A DNA stretch of 64,000 bases from Pisaster brevispinus (lineage: Eukaryota; Echinodermata; Asteroidea; Forcipulatida; Asteriidae), in assembly GCA_023634235.1 (NCBI GenBank), contig JAMKCF010000008.1, positions 7,830,176 to 7,894,175 of the forward strand. Direction: 5' to 3'. Below are positions 33,561-45,053 of this stretch, piece after piece. The position numbers and the translations under genes are program-made. The notes below the pieces were generated by a model. The model saw only the letters and a program-made list of their open reading frames with translations. It searched no databases and was not told the origin of the DNA. Numbering within the stretch: the stretch's first letter is position 1; the number at the start of each line of letters is the position of its first letter.

Positions 33561-36499
33561 CTGAAAAGCGAACATAAAATATTAATTCTATTTTTCAGAC
33601 TCATCAACAGAGACCAGAAATTGCAAACAATGTACATTGTATTAAACTACATCAGCCAATTGGTTCAAGATTCTATCTACTGTTTGTGCTGCTTTTACAG
33701 CTGCATAATAATACAATAGTAAGTGTTGATGTAGAACAAAGAATATTGTTTTGATTGTATATTTTGCTTCCCATTTAAAATATAGTTTATGTTTCGGAAG
33801 GGGGTCTCCGGGTAATGGGGAGAACAGAGGGCGACAGTGGCCCGACGAGGCCATTGAAAAAGTTGTAAACCACAAATTAGTTATAATAAAAAGTTAAGTA
33901 TTTACCGAAATCCTCATCGCTCGAGTCCCCACAGTTGTCGAACAAATTGTACTTCAGACTTTTGTCAATACATCGGCCATTGTCGCATTCAAAATCATCC
34001 GACCCACAGAACAAATCTGTACACAATACAAACAAAGCGTCACTTGCGTTGTGCAAAGTGTTGCAAAGTGAAACTGCGAGTGAAACAGTTTCCGGTGAAT
34101 GCCTTGATTGAGAATAATATCGACACCAACTAGTTAGTTTTAATCATAAATCTCATTGATAATAAATTTGTCTTTGTTCAAACCCAAATTATTAAAAAAT
34201 TTACTCAGTCAGTTTCCCTTGTGGTTTATTACTTGATTTAATCTATAATAAAGATCAAACAAGTTGAGTCCTCCAGAGAAACAACATTTTCGTCTAAAAC
34301 AATGCAGCAACACAAAACACAGTTCAAATATAAAGTTGTTTTCATGTTGTTTTAATGACCCATAATTTTGATGAAAGGAGTCATAGGTATAGGTTGAATG
34401 ATGGATATACTGAAATCTATTTTTATAAAACAAAATGAAAAACACATACTTGTTGAGAAGGACGTCAGTATAACGTAAAACCCACGATCATATTTTGTGT
34501 AGCTGTCAGTCTTGAAGCGAAGGGTGATCGAGCTCAGTGTCGACGCGACGGCTGACGGTGTGGACGATCCACAAATGGTGTCCAACTTGTTCACAAAGAG
34601 ATTTGATGGTCCATCGTAGATTTCCAGGTAGTCACCATCAGTGCAATAAGGCTGCGACCCATCAATGTCCACCCACCAGAAGGTAACAAGAACCCTCTGC
34701 AATATGGATGTCTGGATGGTAACAGTGCAGTCCTGATTCGATTCATAACTGTACAAGATTTGGGAGTCCAACTGCTCACTATGGTCAGTGCTGATGTCGA
34801 TTGTTTGACCGCACTTATCCGTGAAGTACTCTGATGGTATAAAGACAAAGTACAGGGTTGTTGAAAATAAGGGGGGGGGGTTGTTATATCTGAAAAACGC
34901 ACTCATTATTAAGTAAGACATTTCCATCTGAAATTCTTTCAACATTTTTAAGAAAAAAAGTAGCGCTCTGGTCATGAGTGTAAGGGCGTATTTTGCTTTC
35001 AAAATGTCCAGAAAAATTGCTTGGTAAATGAAAACATATGTAAAAAAAAACCACCAAAAACCAAAACTTCGGCTTATATATTCTTCACCGATTTCTCGAA
35101 TTTAGACACAATATTAAAAATAGAGCAATTTTATAAGCGGGTGCGTGCTATCCCATTTTTTGCAAATGGCAGCGTAAGTCTATCATGAGATACTTTCGTT
35201 GAAGTCTGTGCGAGTTGGTGGGGCAGGGTTATACGTTTACACTTCCTGGGTATTGTCACTTTCACTTCGTCCGTCTGCTGTCGTATATTTTCCCCAACCC
35301 CCACGTTCAGTGACTTACCTGTACTTACAAAAACAAGTTTGTTTTATACCATTTTGTTTTTGTTTTTTGTTCTATTCGGGGGTGGGGGGGGGGGGTGGGT
35401 GGAGAGTTTCATTAAGGGGAGGGTATACCTTTGGTAATTATTCCACGAATTAATGACCATAACAAATTACTGCAGTAAAGAGCACTGGAGAGCAGTCGGT
35501 ATTATAAACATTTGCTAGAAACGACCCATGCAGTTTTGGAGAAAGACAATTTTCCACTGAAATCTTTTAATCTGAGAAAGGCTTCACGCGCATGAAACCT
35601 TTTTTTAGGCATCTGAAAGCACACAATGCAACAAGGGTGTTTTCTTTCTTTATATGATTTTCTTGCAACTTTGATCACTAATTTAGACCAAGTTTTCACA
35701 GGCTTGCTATACGTTATGCATATATTAAACACCAAGTGAGGATACTGGTCTTTCACAATTACCAAAAGTATATTATACTCTCTTAAAGTTTTAGACTGAA
35801 ATTCACTCGAATCAATTGAATTAGTGACAACCCGCAAATGATTTGGCCGTATATAGTTTCAATCATTTAGAGTGAATTTCAGTCTAAAGAGAAGGGAAAG
35901 CCTTAAAATGACGAATTTCAAGCATAGTTTTGCATAATGGTTAGACCGTGCAAGTCTCGTTTCGAACATTTTTGGGACCACTGTGGTCCCACGTACATTG
36001 CTTTAATGCGTGAAAGAAACAAACTCACGCGCTTTAACGGATCACAGTGTTCGAATACGCGCGAGACTTGCACAGTCTATAGGACAATGAACACATTCAC
36101 CTTTTCTAGAATTCCCTCAAATTATTAACGTGTGTGTTATTGAATCAGTAGAAATCGTTTCCCGTTTAGCCATAATTGAACAAAAGTTGCACTTAAATCC
36201 AGTTCCTACATCAGCTGCATGCATAGACTTCAAAACACTGGGAAGCGGTGATGACAGAGTTGAAGAAACACGAATGGAAATGTTCCAATTTCAAAACCCA
36301 TGATGTTTTTTCTTCACACACAGTGACCCAAATAGTTAATATTGACCAAATTACCGCTCGACATCTACCATGATTCTAAACCCCGCGTAAACGAAACAAT
36401 TTTTTGGAAATTCTTACCCAATGCCGTGGCCCGCTCAAGCTGGGCCACCACCAGAATCCCCAGGCATAAAAGACCACACCTTACTTTTGACGCCACCAT
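33280..36499 (-). CDS. CUB-LDLa single-pass membrane protein, four exons, 284 aa
   Basis: Four exons join in frame: 36499-36418, 34830-34450, 34016-33906, 33560-33280 (855 nt with stop). All introns are GT-AG and every split codon closes. Residues 1 to about 26 form a signal peptide (MVASKVRCGLLCLGILVV). Residues 34-153 form a CUB domain with four cysteines (34, 62, 90, 114) and the acidic DGDYLEIYDG motif. Residues 156-192 form an LDLa module ending CGDSSDED. Residues 198-222 form a transmembrane helix, followed by a cysteine-rich juxtamembrane segment and a Pro/Gln-rich tail with PPAY (265-268), a WW-domain ligand motif. It is predicted to be a cell-surface protein with an extracellular N-terminus. 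The layout recalls NETO and LRP12-type receptors but is smaller. The ligand is unknown. The start has a good context (ACAAAATGG) and the signal peptide follows directly. Confidence 0.85.
33906..34016 (-). CDS. CUB-LDLa gene exon 3: LDLa module
   Basis: 111 nt, phase 1/1, acceptor GTGTACAG, donor GTAAAT. Cysteines at 158, 165, 170 and 183 correspond to LDLa C1, C2, C3 and C5. C4 and C6, which normally pair with each other, are both missing. The calcium-binding SDE-type motif is kept. Confidence 0.85.
34450..34830 (-). CDS. CUB-LDLa gene exon 2: CUB domain
   Basis: 381 nt. Acceptor ATACCATCAG, donor GTATGT. The whole CUB domain is in one exon with phase-1 boundaries, typical of shuffled extracellular modules. 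Confidence 0.9.
35942..36079. mobile_element. MITE-like element, intact copy, 138 bp
   Basis: Ends TAGACCGTGCAAGTCTCG and CGAGACTTGCACAGTCTA are inverted with one mismatch. Contains an internal GGGACCACTGTGGTCCC palindrome. Lies in intron 1 of the CUB-LDLa gene. Serves as the 'before' state for the interrupted copy at 37,883-39,028. Confidence 0.8.
36418..36499 (-). CDS. CUB-LDLa gene exon 1: signal peptide
   Basis: 82 nt. Encodes 27 residues plus the first base of codon 28, then a GTAAGA donor. The frame is open upstream of this ATG, but only this start puts the hydrophobic stretch at the N-terminus. Confidence 0.8.
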
Positions 36500-36958
36500 T
36501 TTGTGTCCTCCGATCCGGAAACACGTATTTTTTTTAACGTCACCGTAGAGCTCGTAATTGCGAGATGTTGCTTCTGCTCTGAGCCAGTCAGGTTTTACTG
36601 TTATCGTGCGCAGCGTCGGGTTTCTATACGTTTGTGTTCGTGCAGTCGTGCACGAACACCTCTTGTTGTTTTCGTTATTGTTCATTCAACCAAAAACAAG
36701 GTAACATGATTGTATTACGGTATGAGTAGAGCAGTGCGATGTTATGTACATGTGTGCGTCAACCCATGGTATTGACCTTGTGTATTATGCAAAATTGTTT
36801 GCACGCATCTGACCTTGGTGCACATTGCCTTCGAATTGGTTTTAGGGCTGTAGGCCTAAAAGCGTTTGTTGTGAAATTAATATAGTTGGAAAAATGTTCA
36901 CATAATTATTATTGTTCGAAAATTGTGCGGTTTTCCGTTTACTGAGTGAACCACATCC

Positions 36959-37249
36959 GGTTCAGACAGGCGCTTTAGAGTCGCGCCGAACCAAATTACT
37001 GAATTAAGTACATGCGAAAAACGTCTGAAACAGTTAGGAGCATAGCGACTGCGATGCGCTTGAAGTCAGTCTTTCAGAACGACTCTGGAGCGTCTTGGTT
37101 TCAGACGTCGATCTTGTCATGAGCCGAACCTAATTTAAATGTTACTAAGTTATGTTCGTCTGTCTGAAACCACAATTTGATTTGGGTCGACCTAGAGTCG
37201 CTCATTATCTATTTTGGTTCGGTGCGACTCTGGAGTGCCTGTCTGAACC
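36959..37249. mobile_element. MITE-like element, 291 bp, long TIRs
   Basis: About 37-bp imperfect terminal inverted repeats: left begins GGTTCAGACAGGCGCTTTAG, right ends GGAGTGCCTGTCTGAACC. Inner GTCTGAAAC/GTTTCAGAC copies make nested pairing possible. Non-coding. Confidence 0.75.
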
Positions 37250-37544
37250 GTGTGTAAGACGGTCCGCCGATTTGCGGTGTCAAAAATTACAGGTCCTCCT
37301 CATACAGGTCCTCTGAACTAAACATTTTGCTTCTTTTGTTGAAAAACACTATCAAAGTACACACAAAACCCGTGTGAACAACAATGTTAATTTCATGATT
37401 TTAACCTTAGATCCATTTATATCTGTTTTTATGGCTTTCTTGAAACTTGGTGCGTTGTACATCCAATTCGCCATATTTTTGACCCGGGGACTTGAGTGTG
37501 TGTTTTTAATTTTTATATTTGATCATAGAGCAAGAAACTCCGTT

Positions 37545-37775
37545 GGGAAATAAAATTCCCAATTGGAAATATATCTAGGAGGTGAAATTTCCAATTGGTA
37601 GAAACAAATTCCAACTAATTCCAATTCAATTAGATCAAGCCAACTGACTCCAATTGGACTGAGCTGGTCTAAATGGAAAGTCAGTATTCCCAGTATAAAC
37701 CAACTCATACCAACTCAATACCATCTCACTCCAATTCTTTCCAACTGGATATCCAATTGGAATGAGTTGAACATT
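37545..37775. repeat. cluster of CCAATTGG palindromes
   Basis: CCAATTGG occurs near 37,559, 37,600, 37,650 and 37,751, among many shorter CCAAYT motifs. There is no fixed period and no coding frame of note. Confidence 0.55.
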
Positions 37776-37882
37776 TGGTAAGGGCAAATTATGCCGGGGG
37801 AAGTCAAGGCTCTGTGTCTATAATGTAAACATTATGGTTTCACAGACTACATGCCTTGCATCTCAGGAAACTGTTATTACTA

Positions 37883-39028
37883 TAGACTGTGCAAGTCTCG
37901 CGCGTATTCGAACATTGGGATCCGTTAAAGCGCGTGAGTTTGTTTCTTTATTATTATTATTATTATTATTATTCATGGTTTATTAAAACACTGCAATACA
38001 GCGGCTAAAAGCCGAAATGTACAGTTTACAAAATTGTCATCAAATTATTACTATATTACAAAAAAAGAATGAAATATCAAATAAATAAACACACATGCAA
38101 CAAATTTGTGACAGAAAAAAAAAAAATTAAAAAGAGCACAAAAACATTTGGATTAGATTAAAAATCAACCATCGCTCAGGATCCAAAGAGCCTCGCCACA
38201 CTGAAAACAGTAATTAAGTGGTGAAAAAAAGCATCATTTAGTAAATCCAATATTGCCATTAACATTACAACAATTATTATTGGGACTGATAAACAGCTAC
38301 CTGGCAAAAAATTAAGAAATGGCAAATCACTGTTGGCAAGAACACATTTGGTAATAAAAAATTGCTATTTACATTAAAACCATTCATTAATGCCAAGGGG
38401 ATTTAGCCAGAAGTTCACAAAATGTGAGCAAGAGCCGGAATAGTGGATCGTTTGTACCTTTCAGTACGACACTTGGGAATGCGAAGCCCGGTTACTGTGC
38501 TGGCTCGAAGTACCCTATCACCGGTAGTTGTTTTTCCAGGGGGGAGCATGTTCCTAAACTTAGTGGATCCAAGTAAGTTCTTACCAAACTTAATCAAAAG
38601 GTCTTCTCTTCTAGACTTGAGTGATGAGATGCCCAGTAATTCAAGTGCCATGGTATAGGACTGATAGTGATGGCCAAGGATAATGCGGGTGGCACGTTTC
38701 TGAACATTTTCAACAGCAATGACCTGGTGTTCAGTAATGGAGCTGTGCCAAACTTGACTAGCATATTCCAGAACAGGTCTAATATAACAAGTATAAACTG
38801 CCACCATGTCTGTTGTAGGTAACCTACGGGATGCCTTAGAAACAACTTCCGCAATGTGTATGTCCCATTTTAAGTTGTTTTGAACAGTCACACCAAGCAA
38901 TTTAATTGATGTTGCACACCTGAGATCTATCGAATTGAGAGAAACCGAATTTAACGCGTTAAAGCAATGTACGTGGGACCACAGTGGTCCCAAACATGTT
39001 CGAATACGCGCGAGACTTGCACGGTCTA
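37883..39028. mobile_element. same MITE family, split by a LINE insertion
   Basis: Left end TAGACTGTGCAAGTCTCG and right end CGAGACTTGCACGGTCTA match the element at 35,942. The MITE body stops at about 37,950 (TTTGTTTCTTTA) and resumes at about 38,952 (CGTTAAAGCAATGTACGTGG). Confidence 0.8.
37951..38952 (-). mobile_element. 5'-truncated non-LTR retrotransposon (CR1/Jockey-like)
   Basis: On the minus strand a frame ending at 38,415 encodes the last part of a LINE reverse-transcriptase polyprotein: KLLGVTVQNNLKWDIHI, YIRPVLEYASQVWHSSI and ENVQKRATRIILG are typical of the region after the RT domain in CR1/L2/Jockey elements. No stop within this part. The catalytic domain is missing. The 3' end, on the plus-strand left side, is an ATT/AAT microsatellite, as in several CR1-like tails. 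Confidence 0.75.
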
Positions 39029-39909
39029 TTAGTGTAATGTTGTAACTAAATTTGCATGATCAAAAGTCAACAAAAAGTTTAAACCAATCAAAAGGCTGAA
39101 TCATTGGGGCGTTCCAAAGTCACTTTTCAGTTTTGAAACCCTGGTAAATAATGCTGCTTATGTGGGGTGTGGGGTGTAGTCAATTACTTTGGAAGGGTTA
39201 AATATTGTTTTGGGAATAATGTTTTCAATTTAAAGACTAAATATCATTGGTGGACGATTCAAAATGGTTAAATTTGTAGATATACGTGATCATTTAAACC
39301 ATAAAAATGTTGCTGTTATTAATCAAAGTTTGCTGCCTAGAATAATACACCCCTACTTAAAGAATGAATTAGGCCCAGCCGGCCCAGTGGCCGGCCCCCC
39401 CCCCCCCGGGTGGCTGTTCAAAGGTCAGATTCGATTTTGCAACATGGCGCGACCTTCGCAACTTTGGACGTCTGCTGGGTTGGATGTGTCACCCACACTC
39501 CCTCTCCACGACCACGAACCCCTCATACAGATAGAATTTTGTTGTGTTTCTTGCGCTTAAATGAAAAAAAAAAAATTTGAGCAAGGTAAGAAGTAGAATT
39601 GGAACTGTATATTCTTCAGTTATGAACTTAAAAAGAGAGAGATCAGATTGAGAAAGACAAAAAAAATGGCGAGAAGTTTTGTAATCTTTTTTAGTGTCCA
39701 AATTCCGGACATTACCTTGCATTTGCAATGCGTTCTCTCTCTCTGTAGTTAGTACGTAGTAAATAGTAGTAGACATAGGCATTTGCCCGTGGTCTCCTCC
39801 TAAAATTGTACCCCGCTTGAATCACTGGTACCGCTCACACCACAGCCCGTCTTGTTAGTGCTGCTGCTTTGAGTTCGGTGGTATTGCAACCTGACTGACC
39901 TTGCATATG
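39029..39909. other. no gene recognised
   Basis: Contains a C-run near 39,397 and a CT-rich stretch near 39,730. No supported coding sequence. Confidence 0.45.
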
Positions 39910-39945
39910 ATCATGGAGCAATAATCTAGTTTATTGCTCCATGAT
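39910..39945. repeat. perfect 15-bp inverted repeat with 6-bp spacer
   Basis: ATCATGGAGCAATAA, then TCTAGT, then TTATTGCTCCATGAT. Capable of a hairpin or cruciform. Confidence 0.8.
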
Positions 39946-40003
39946 ATGATTAATGCATTATTGCATTGCACTGCAGAGTGCAGTTTGCAAATTACATCCG
40001 TCC

Positions 40004-40216
40004 TGACACAGCCATCTCTCATACCTGGCTAGTCGGGTGCCTAGCCTACCACGTCATCACGGCAAGCGGTAGATCATGTACAGTGGATTCAATCAACGGC
40101 TTTTTATAAAAGACTGGTTACGGGCACTGCAAGTACATGCTTTATTTACCGCTTGCCGCGACGATGTGGTAGGCAGGGCACCTGACTAGCCAGGTATATG
40201 AGAGATAGCTGTGTCA
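40004..40216. mobile_element. foldback (MITE-like) element, 213 bp
   Basis: Arms of about 70 bp (40,004-40,073 and 40,146-40,216) are imperfect inverted copies: TGACACAGCCATCTCTCATA on the left, TATGAGAGATAGCTGTGTCA on the right. The centre is unpaired. Non-coding. Confidence 0.75.
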
Positions 40217-41060
40217 CTGTCAGGGGACAGATGATTTACAAAAATTCGCTGGGGCGTTAGTGCGACCAAAGAATTCAAAATTTAGAAAAAAGGAGTACAG
40301 CCTTTCGCGAGGCTTTTAGTTTCCTGTGGTGATTGGTCGAGGTAATTGTTTGATCGATTCAGAAAATAAAAATAATAATGGAAATGTTGTAGTTTTTATA
40401 GTACACAGAGAGATACACACACAGACGTGTTGGCAGGAAATAATGATATTGGGCCCAGATGTTTGACCGGCGTAATAATTATGCATAATGAATGGTCCGT
40501 GTACGAACTTGACCAAAATGGGAGAGCGGCCGGGTTTTCGGGTGGGTTGCGGGATAATAGAGATCAGTGGTTGCGGGCCAGGTTTTGGTGCTGCACGTGA
40601 TTCGTGCCGCACGTCAACGTTGTTTTCGTCGCGCATGTTTTCGTAAATCATCAGCTGCGCTTTCATACCTTGCGTTCGTTCATCCTCTTTCAAAAAAAAT
40701 ATGTGAAATAAATCAAATTTTGAAATACAAAGAAAATAAAAAACCTGAGGGTCTGTGGAGATTAAACCCTAGTGCCACAGGAGGACAGAACCAGCTCATA
40801 ACTCACATTATGGCCCTAGCTGAAAATCGGACCAGGGCCACAATGCTGAGAGCTGAGCACTTTCTGTACCAACCACCCATGCCACTCAAACATATCGGGC
40901 TGGTTACAATTATAACTCATCTAGCACTCACTATGATGTGCAAACAAATCCTGTCCAGATTTGTATTATTTTTTATCTATTCCGGTTTCGTAGTCGGAAC
41001 AGCTGTTGTTTTTGTCAAGATTTTTATTTGTTTTTCTTCCCCATTTTATTCTTTATTCTG
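40217..41060. other. no gene recognised
   Basis: Unique DNA left of the HYDIN tandem units. An open stretch at 40,567-41,112 crosses into the repeat unit and has no recognisable domain. Confidence 0.45.
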
Positions 41061-41523
41061 TCAAAACCCCATAGGATTTGTTCACAAGTTTTGTTTCCTC
41101 CTAAAGTCATAGCTTGATACGAAAGTCAGATCCAATATCCTATCAAAGCTTAGGTCTTGAAATTACTGAAAAACACAACTAGCTTTATAACATTAATTAA
41201 TTAATTAATTAACTTGGTTATAAAGACACGAATATTTATTTAGCCAATCTTGAGACGACGATATCTCAAAAAGTATAGGTCCGATTATCAAAATAATTTT
41301 GGTTATTTACTTGTGGGATAACTTATAACTTTTTTGTTGGCTTAAAACGCTTAACGACAGCCCCCATGACATCATTCATTGCGCATTTTGTAAGTGTGTA
41401 CAAAACCCATGGCAGGGCTCCAATTTGGGGCTAAAATCCACAAGACCGCAGGGCTTGAAAGCTCCAAATTGTACCCGGAGTTTATTTGACTAGACCAGAA
41501 TCAAAATGAGTTGAACAAGCACT

Positions 41524-42331
41524 AAAGCCCTTTTCACACGACGGAAAAAATGAACATCCTTTGCGAAATTTTACAATTTTTTGTAAAAAAATTACAAATT
41601 GGGCTTCGTGTGAAAGGACAGTAATATTTTACATCGCCTACAATCCGTGCAAAATTTTCGCAAACCTTGCGAAATTTTGTAGTAGGTCCCGACCTCCGAC
41701 AAAATCTTACGCTAGCGTAATTTTTCGCAAGGAATCTAGTCAAACCTTCGTGTGAAATGATCTGTTGTTTATTGACCAACAATCCTCGCGAAAGCGGTAT
41801 TAACACGCATGTGTGAAGAACCTTCGGGAGCCAACCTTTGTGTGTTTACACACCGTTACCGGGCCAACCACGACCACGTGTGCGTTCCCTCAAAATGGCT
41901 GACAACGATGTTATCGTGTTGCTGTACTTGCTGCATTTTCTTGACTTTGTTCATCGCGGAAACCAAACGAAAAAACATCAACTAAAACATCAAAGGATAT
42001 TACTGGCATAGTATTATGAATGGACTCCCCAACGATTTCGCGAGTGTCAGCCATTTTGAAGAATGTTTACATGGTTTATTTTTTACCGCGACACACTGTG
42101 CACACGCGACATACGTCATCATTTAACTGGTACCAGCGCTGTTTAAGAACAAAAACTCTATAGTTTAGTGGTAACCAGCTAAGTCTGTACTCTCGTCTTA
42201 TAGAACGTGGTCACATTTTTACTTGGTGTCGTGTGAAAGCTTGCGAAAGCGTTCAGGCGTGGAATGACTTCAGCGCTCGTTAAAATCGTCGCAAGGAATG
42301 TTGGGTTTTTTTTTCGTGCGAAAAGGGCTTT
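41524..42331. mobile_element. TIR element in unit A, ~808 bp
   Basis: AAAGCCCTTTTCACACGA at the left and TCGTGCGAAAAGGGCTTT at the right are inverted copies, followed by A- or T-runs inside. Inside it, sequences such as TTCGCAAGG/CCTTGCGAA recur in both orientations. No transposase. Copies at 47,894-48,700 and 54,266-55,067 were carried along by the unit duplication. Confidence 0.7.
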
Positions 42332-43530
42332 TGAGAAGATCTAATCTCATTTGTCTTTTGATGCGTTTCAAAACTAAACAGAATTGGAAGATATTGTCTA
42401 TCGGACTCATTAGCCAACATTTTTCACTATGGCATTGTTTACACAGTGAAGTACAACTGAAAAACACAAGACTATCGGGCTTGTCTGATTGCAAATTTAC
42501 TGGCCCGATGCTAAAATCACTGGCCTCAGGCCTGTGGTCCAGTGTTAAATTCAAGCCCTGCATGGCTCTAAAAAGTGCCAGACACCAGACATTTAACCAG
42601 TTCATACATTTGTACATTTGAAAGTTTCACAGTTACATTGACAACATGTGTATTGAAAGTTAACAGCCATGAATTGTCGCATGACTGCTTGCAATGGTTT
42701 CTTCTGATACAATGTATGCACTACACTGAACTTCAGGGTGTCTAGACACTATTGTGTACATTTAACCAGTAAATACATTTTGTACAACTCATAGCTGACA
42801 CAGTAAAGGTCACGGTCTTGTTTTCCTTAGTGTGCAACACAGAGCCTCATGTCTACTACTACAGTCTATGACGACCGAAGGGAAAATAAACCAAATTGGC
42901 TCAAGCAGTGACGCAGGAATTATGTAAACTCTTACCTGAACAGCAATAATAAACAATGAAAACCGCAAGATTTATCTCCTTTATTTCATAGGACAAATGA
43001 CAGAGGGCACTATAATAAAGATGATCTTTGTGATGATGAGCCAGCTTCTTTAACCAGTGTTCTGATGGTTGTGCTGGTCACTAAATTCCGTCCCATTTAT
43101 GCTGTTTGATACCTTCAATAAATAGAAGGTGAAGGGTCCTCTATCTCGGAGTCAGGCTCACTTTAAAGGTATGGAGCGTTTTGTCAAAGCAAATGAAATC
43201 GGAACAGCTTCGTGTTTGTTCACAAACAACTAAGGTCTATATAGTGTGTATGTTGTAATTAAACTAAAATACATTTTCACAACGTGATGGTAAAAACAAA
43301 GAAACTACGTTGTGATAAAATTAAAAGGCCGACAACGAGATGTTCACAATTATACGTGTGTAGTTAAAGGTAGAGACGATGTGGCTGTCACAACTTTAAT
43401 ACTACATTTTTTGCACAAAACCGGGACAGTCTCTACAACTACAATACTGCCTCCCAAACTATTTTTTTCTCCAACATGCAAAGTTTCATGCAATTTAAGA
43501 TTTATACGATTTGTAACTTTTCTGTTCCAG
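42332..43530. other. intron-like sequence before HYDIN exon 1 in unit A
   Basis: No exon recognised between the TIR element and the exon at 43,531. Repeated in units B and C. Confidence 0.5.
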
Positions 43531-43696
43531 ATCAGCTTTGACTTCACCCCATCCCAGCTGGGCATCATTGAATCCTTCTGGAGCTTCACCATCCCTGAGC
43601 AGAACATCCTTGTTCCGTTCCACCTTGTGGGTGACGCTAAGGAACCTGCTGTAGCCACTTACCGATCACACATCAACTTCAAGTCATTACTGCTAG
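43531..43696 (+). pseudogene. HYDIN: HYDIN-like exon 1, unit A (intact)
   Basis: 166 nt after TCTGTTCCAG and before GTAAGA. Encodes ISFDFTPSQLGIIESFWSFT through SLLLG with no lesion, matching the internal ASH-domain region of HYDIN. The last base starts a split Gly codon completed at 44,317. Confidence 0.85.
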
Positions 43697-43869
43697 GTAA
43701 GAACTGGAATGGCGTTGTTAATGTCAATTTACTTTCTTTAACCCTGTAGTACAGACGATTCTTTCCTATAAAATCATGACAAATCACCCAGAAATTTTCT
43801 TTGTTTTCTATTGAATACATTTGCTGACCGACCTGTAAGACTGTTATGTGATGAGGTGGTCATTTCTTC

Positions 43870-44160
43870 CAGAGGTGGAGTAGTTTATGGTCTTGGCATG
43901 TCGTGGACGATCGATCAAGTGCACTAGACTCAAGCTCTGGTGTTTCTGGTCAGCAGAGTGTGGGTTCCAGTCCTGGTCATGACACTTGCATTCTTAAGCA
44001 AGGCACTTAATTATTATTGCTTCGTCCTTTGGATGGGACATGAAGCTGTTGGTCCAGTGTGTTGTGTAATGCACGAAAAAAGAACAAACTTCAAAAACCT
44101 GATAGATAATGATAAACGGTTTGAGAAGCCCGAGATAATGCCCTATATAAAAAGTAGTTA
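43870..44160 (+). repeat. SINE in HYDIN intron, unit A
   Basis: Contains GCACTAGACTCAAGCTCTGG, GTGTGGGTTCCAGTCCTGG (B-box-like) and CTTAAGCAAGGCACTTAA, the pattern of an abundant marine-invertebrate SINE. Copies at about 50,238 and 56,605 are part of the duplicated unit. Related copies occur near 58,855 and, reversed, near 46,690. Confidence 0.65.
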
Positions 44161-44316
44161 AATAATTATTAATGATGTTGTTTTCTACAGCCCAACTGAG
44201 ATCTCATCTTGTAGATAAAAACTAAAGATTTCAGGATCGAGAAAACAGTCTGGAACGATCGGAAACACTTTTTGTTTGTATGAGAATCCTAGTTTGACTT
44301 TTACTTTCCCAACCAG

Positions 44317-44464
44317 GTAACCAAGCTAGTGAGAGGATTCAGCTGATCAACAACGAGAGTCGACCTTTCACCTTTGACATCTCTGAAGCCTTGTGTCACT
44401 CTGAGGCATTTTCATCCGAGTTAAACGTCACCCCCAAGGAGGGTGTTATCCCACCGTTTGGAAG
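44317..44464 (+). pseudogene. HYDIN: HYDIN-like exon 2, unit A (intact)
   Basis: 148 nt, phase 1 to phase 2. Encodes ASERIQLINNESRPFTFDIS and ends IPPFG, with a GTGAGT donor. Frame intact, unlike unit B. Confidence 0.85.
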
Positions 44465-45053
44465 GTGAGTTCACAAAGAAAAACTATCCCAATATGATGA
44501 AACTGAAACAATCAGAGCCCGATGTTTTTAATACATCCAAGTGAATTTCTGAAGAAAACAAGTGATATTTCATAACACCAATTTGGTGTGACTATGCCTG
44601 AAGTTTGTCAAACCCTTTCTCTTAGTCTAATGGATTCAGAACTGTATACCCAAACTAATTCCAGTACATTTTCCAAGTGAAAGTAAAATTAGATCTATGA
44701 CAGCGATGGAAATCAGCATGACTTTATTGTCAATGCTACAGCATGCATAAGCACCAAAATTAGCATTACCAAAAGAAAAGGTTACCAGCCAAAGAGCTTG
44801 TTTTATATACCTTTTGCAACTGGTTTCCTGCTTGTTTTTTGCTTAGCAGAAGTTTTTTAAGTAGTTCTGTCTCCTTACACAGCTTTATGATATTTGACCC
44901 AAGACCAGCAACCCAAGTGGTGGATATTCATGGCCGCCAAAAGAAAACCTTTACAAATGAAACTGAACAAAGATATAAAAATTCATTTTATCTTTCATTA
45001 ATGGAATCTTTTTAGTCATCAATTTAAAAGAAAATGTCTCCCTCTCTTCTCAG

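Noticed and set aside
36365..36685. N-terminal extension of the CUB-LDLa protein
   Set aside because: The frame is open upstream of the chosen ATG, but the extension would bury the signal peptide and has no secretory features.
40567..41112. 181-residue open frame
   Set aside because: It spans the junction between unique DNA and HYDIN unit A, has no recognisable domain and its 3' part is intron-like repeat sequence.
42270..42621. Conserved open frames on both strands repeated in units A, B and C
   Set aside because: They recur only because the whole unit is duplicated. They overlap the TIR element and intron and have no domain similarity that I recognise.
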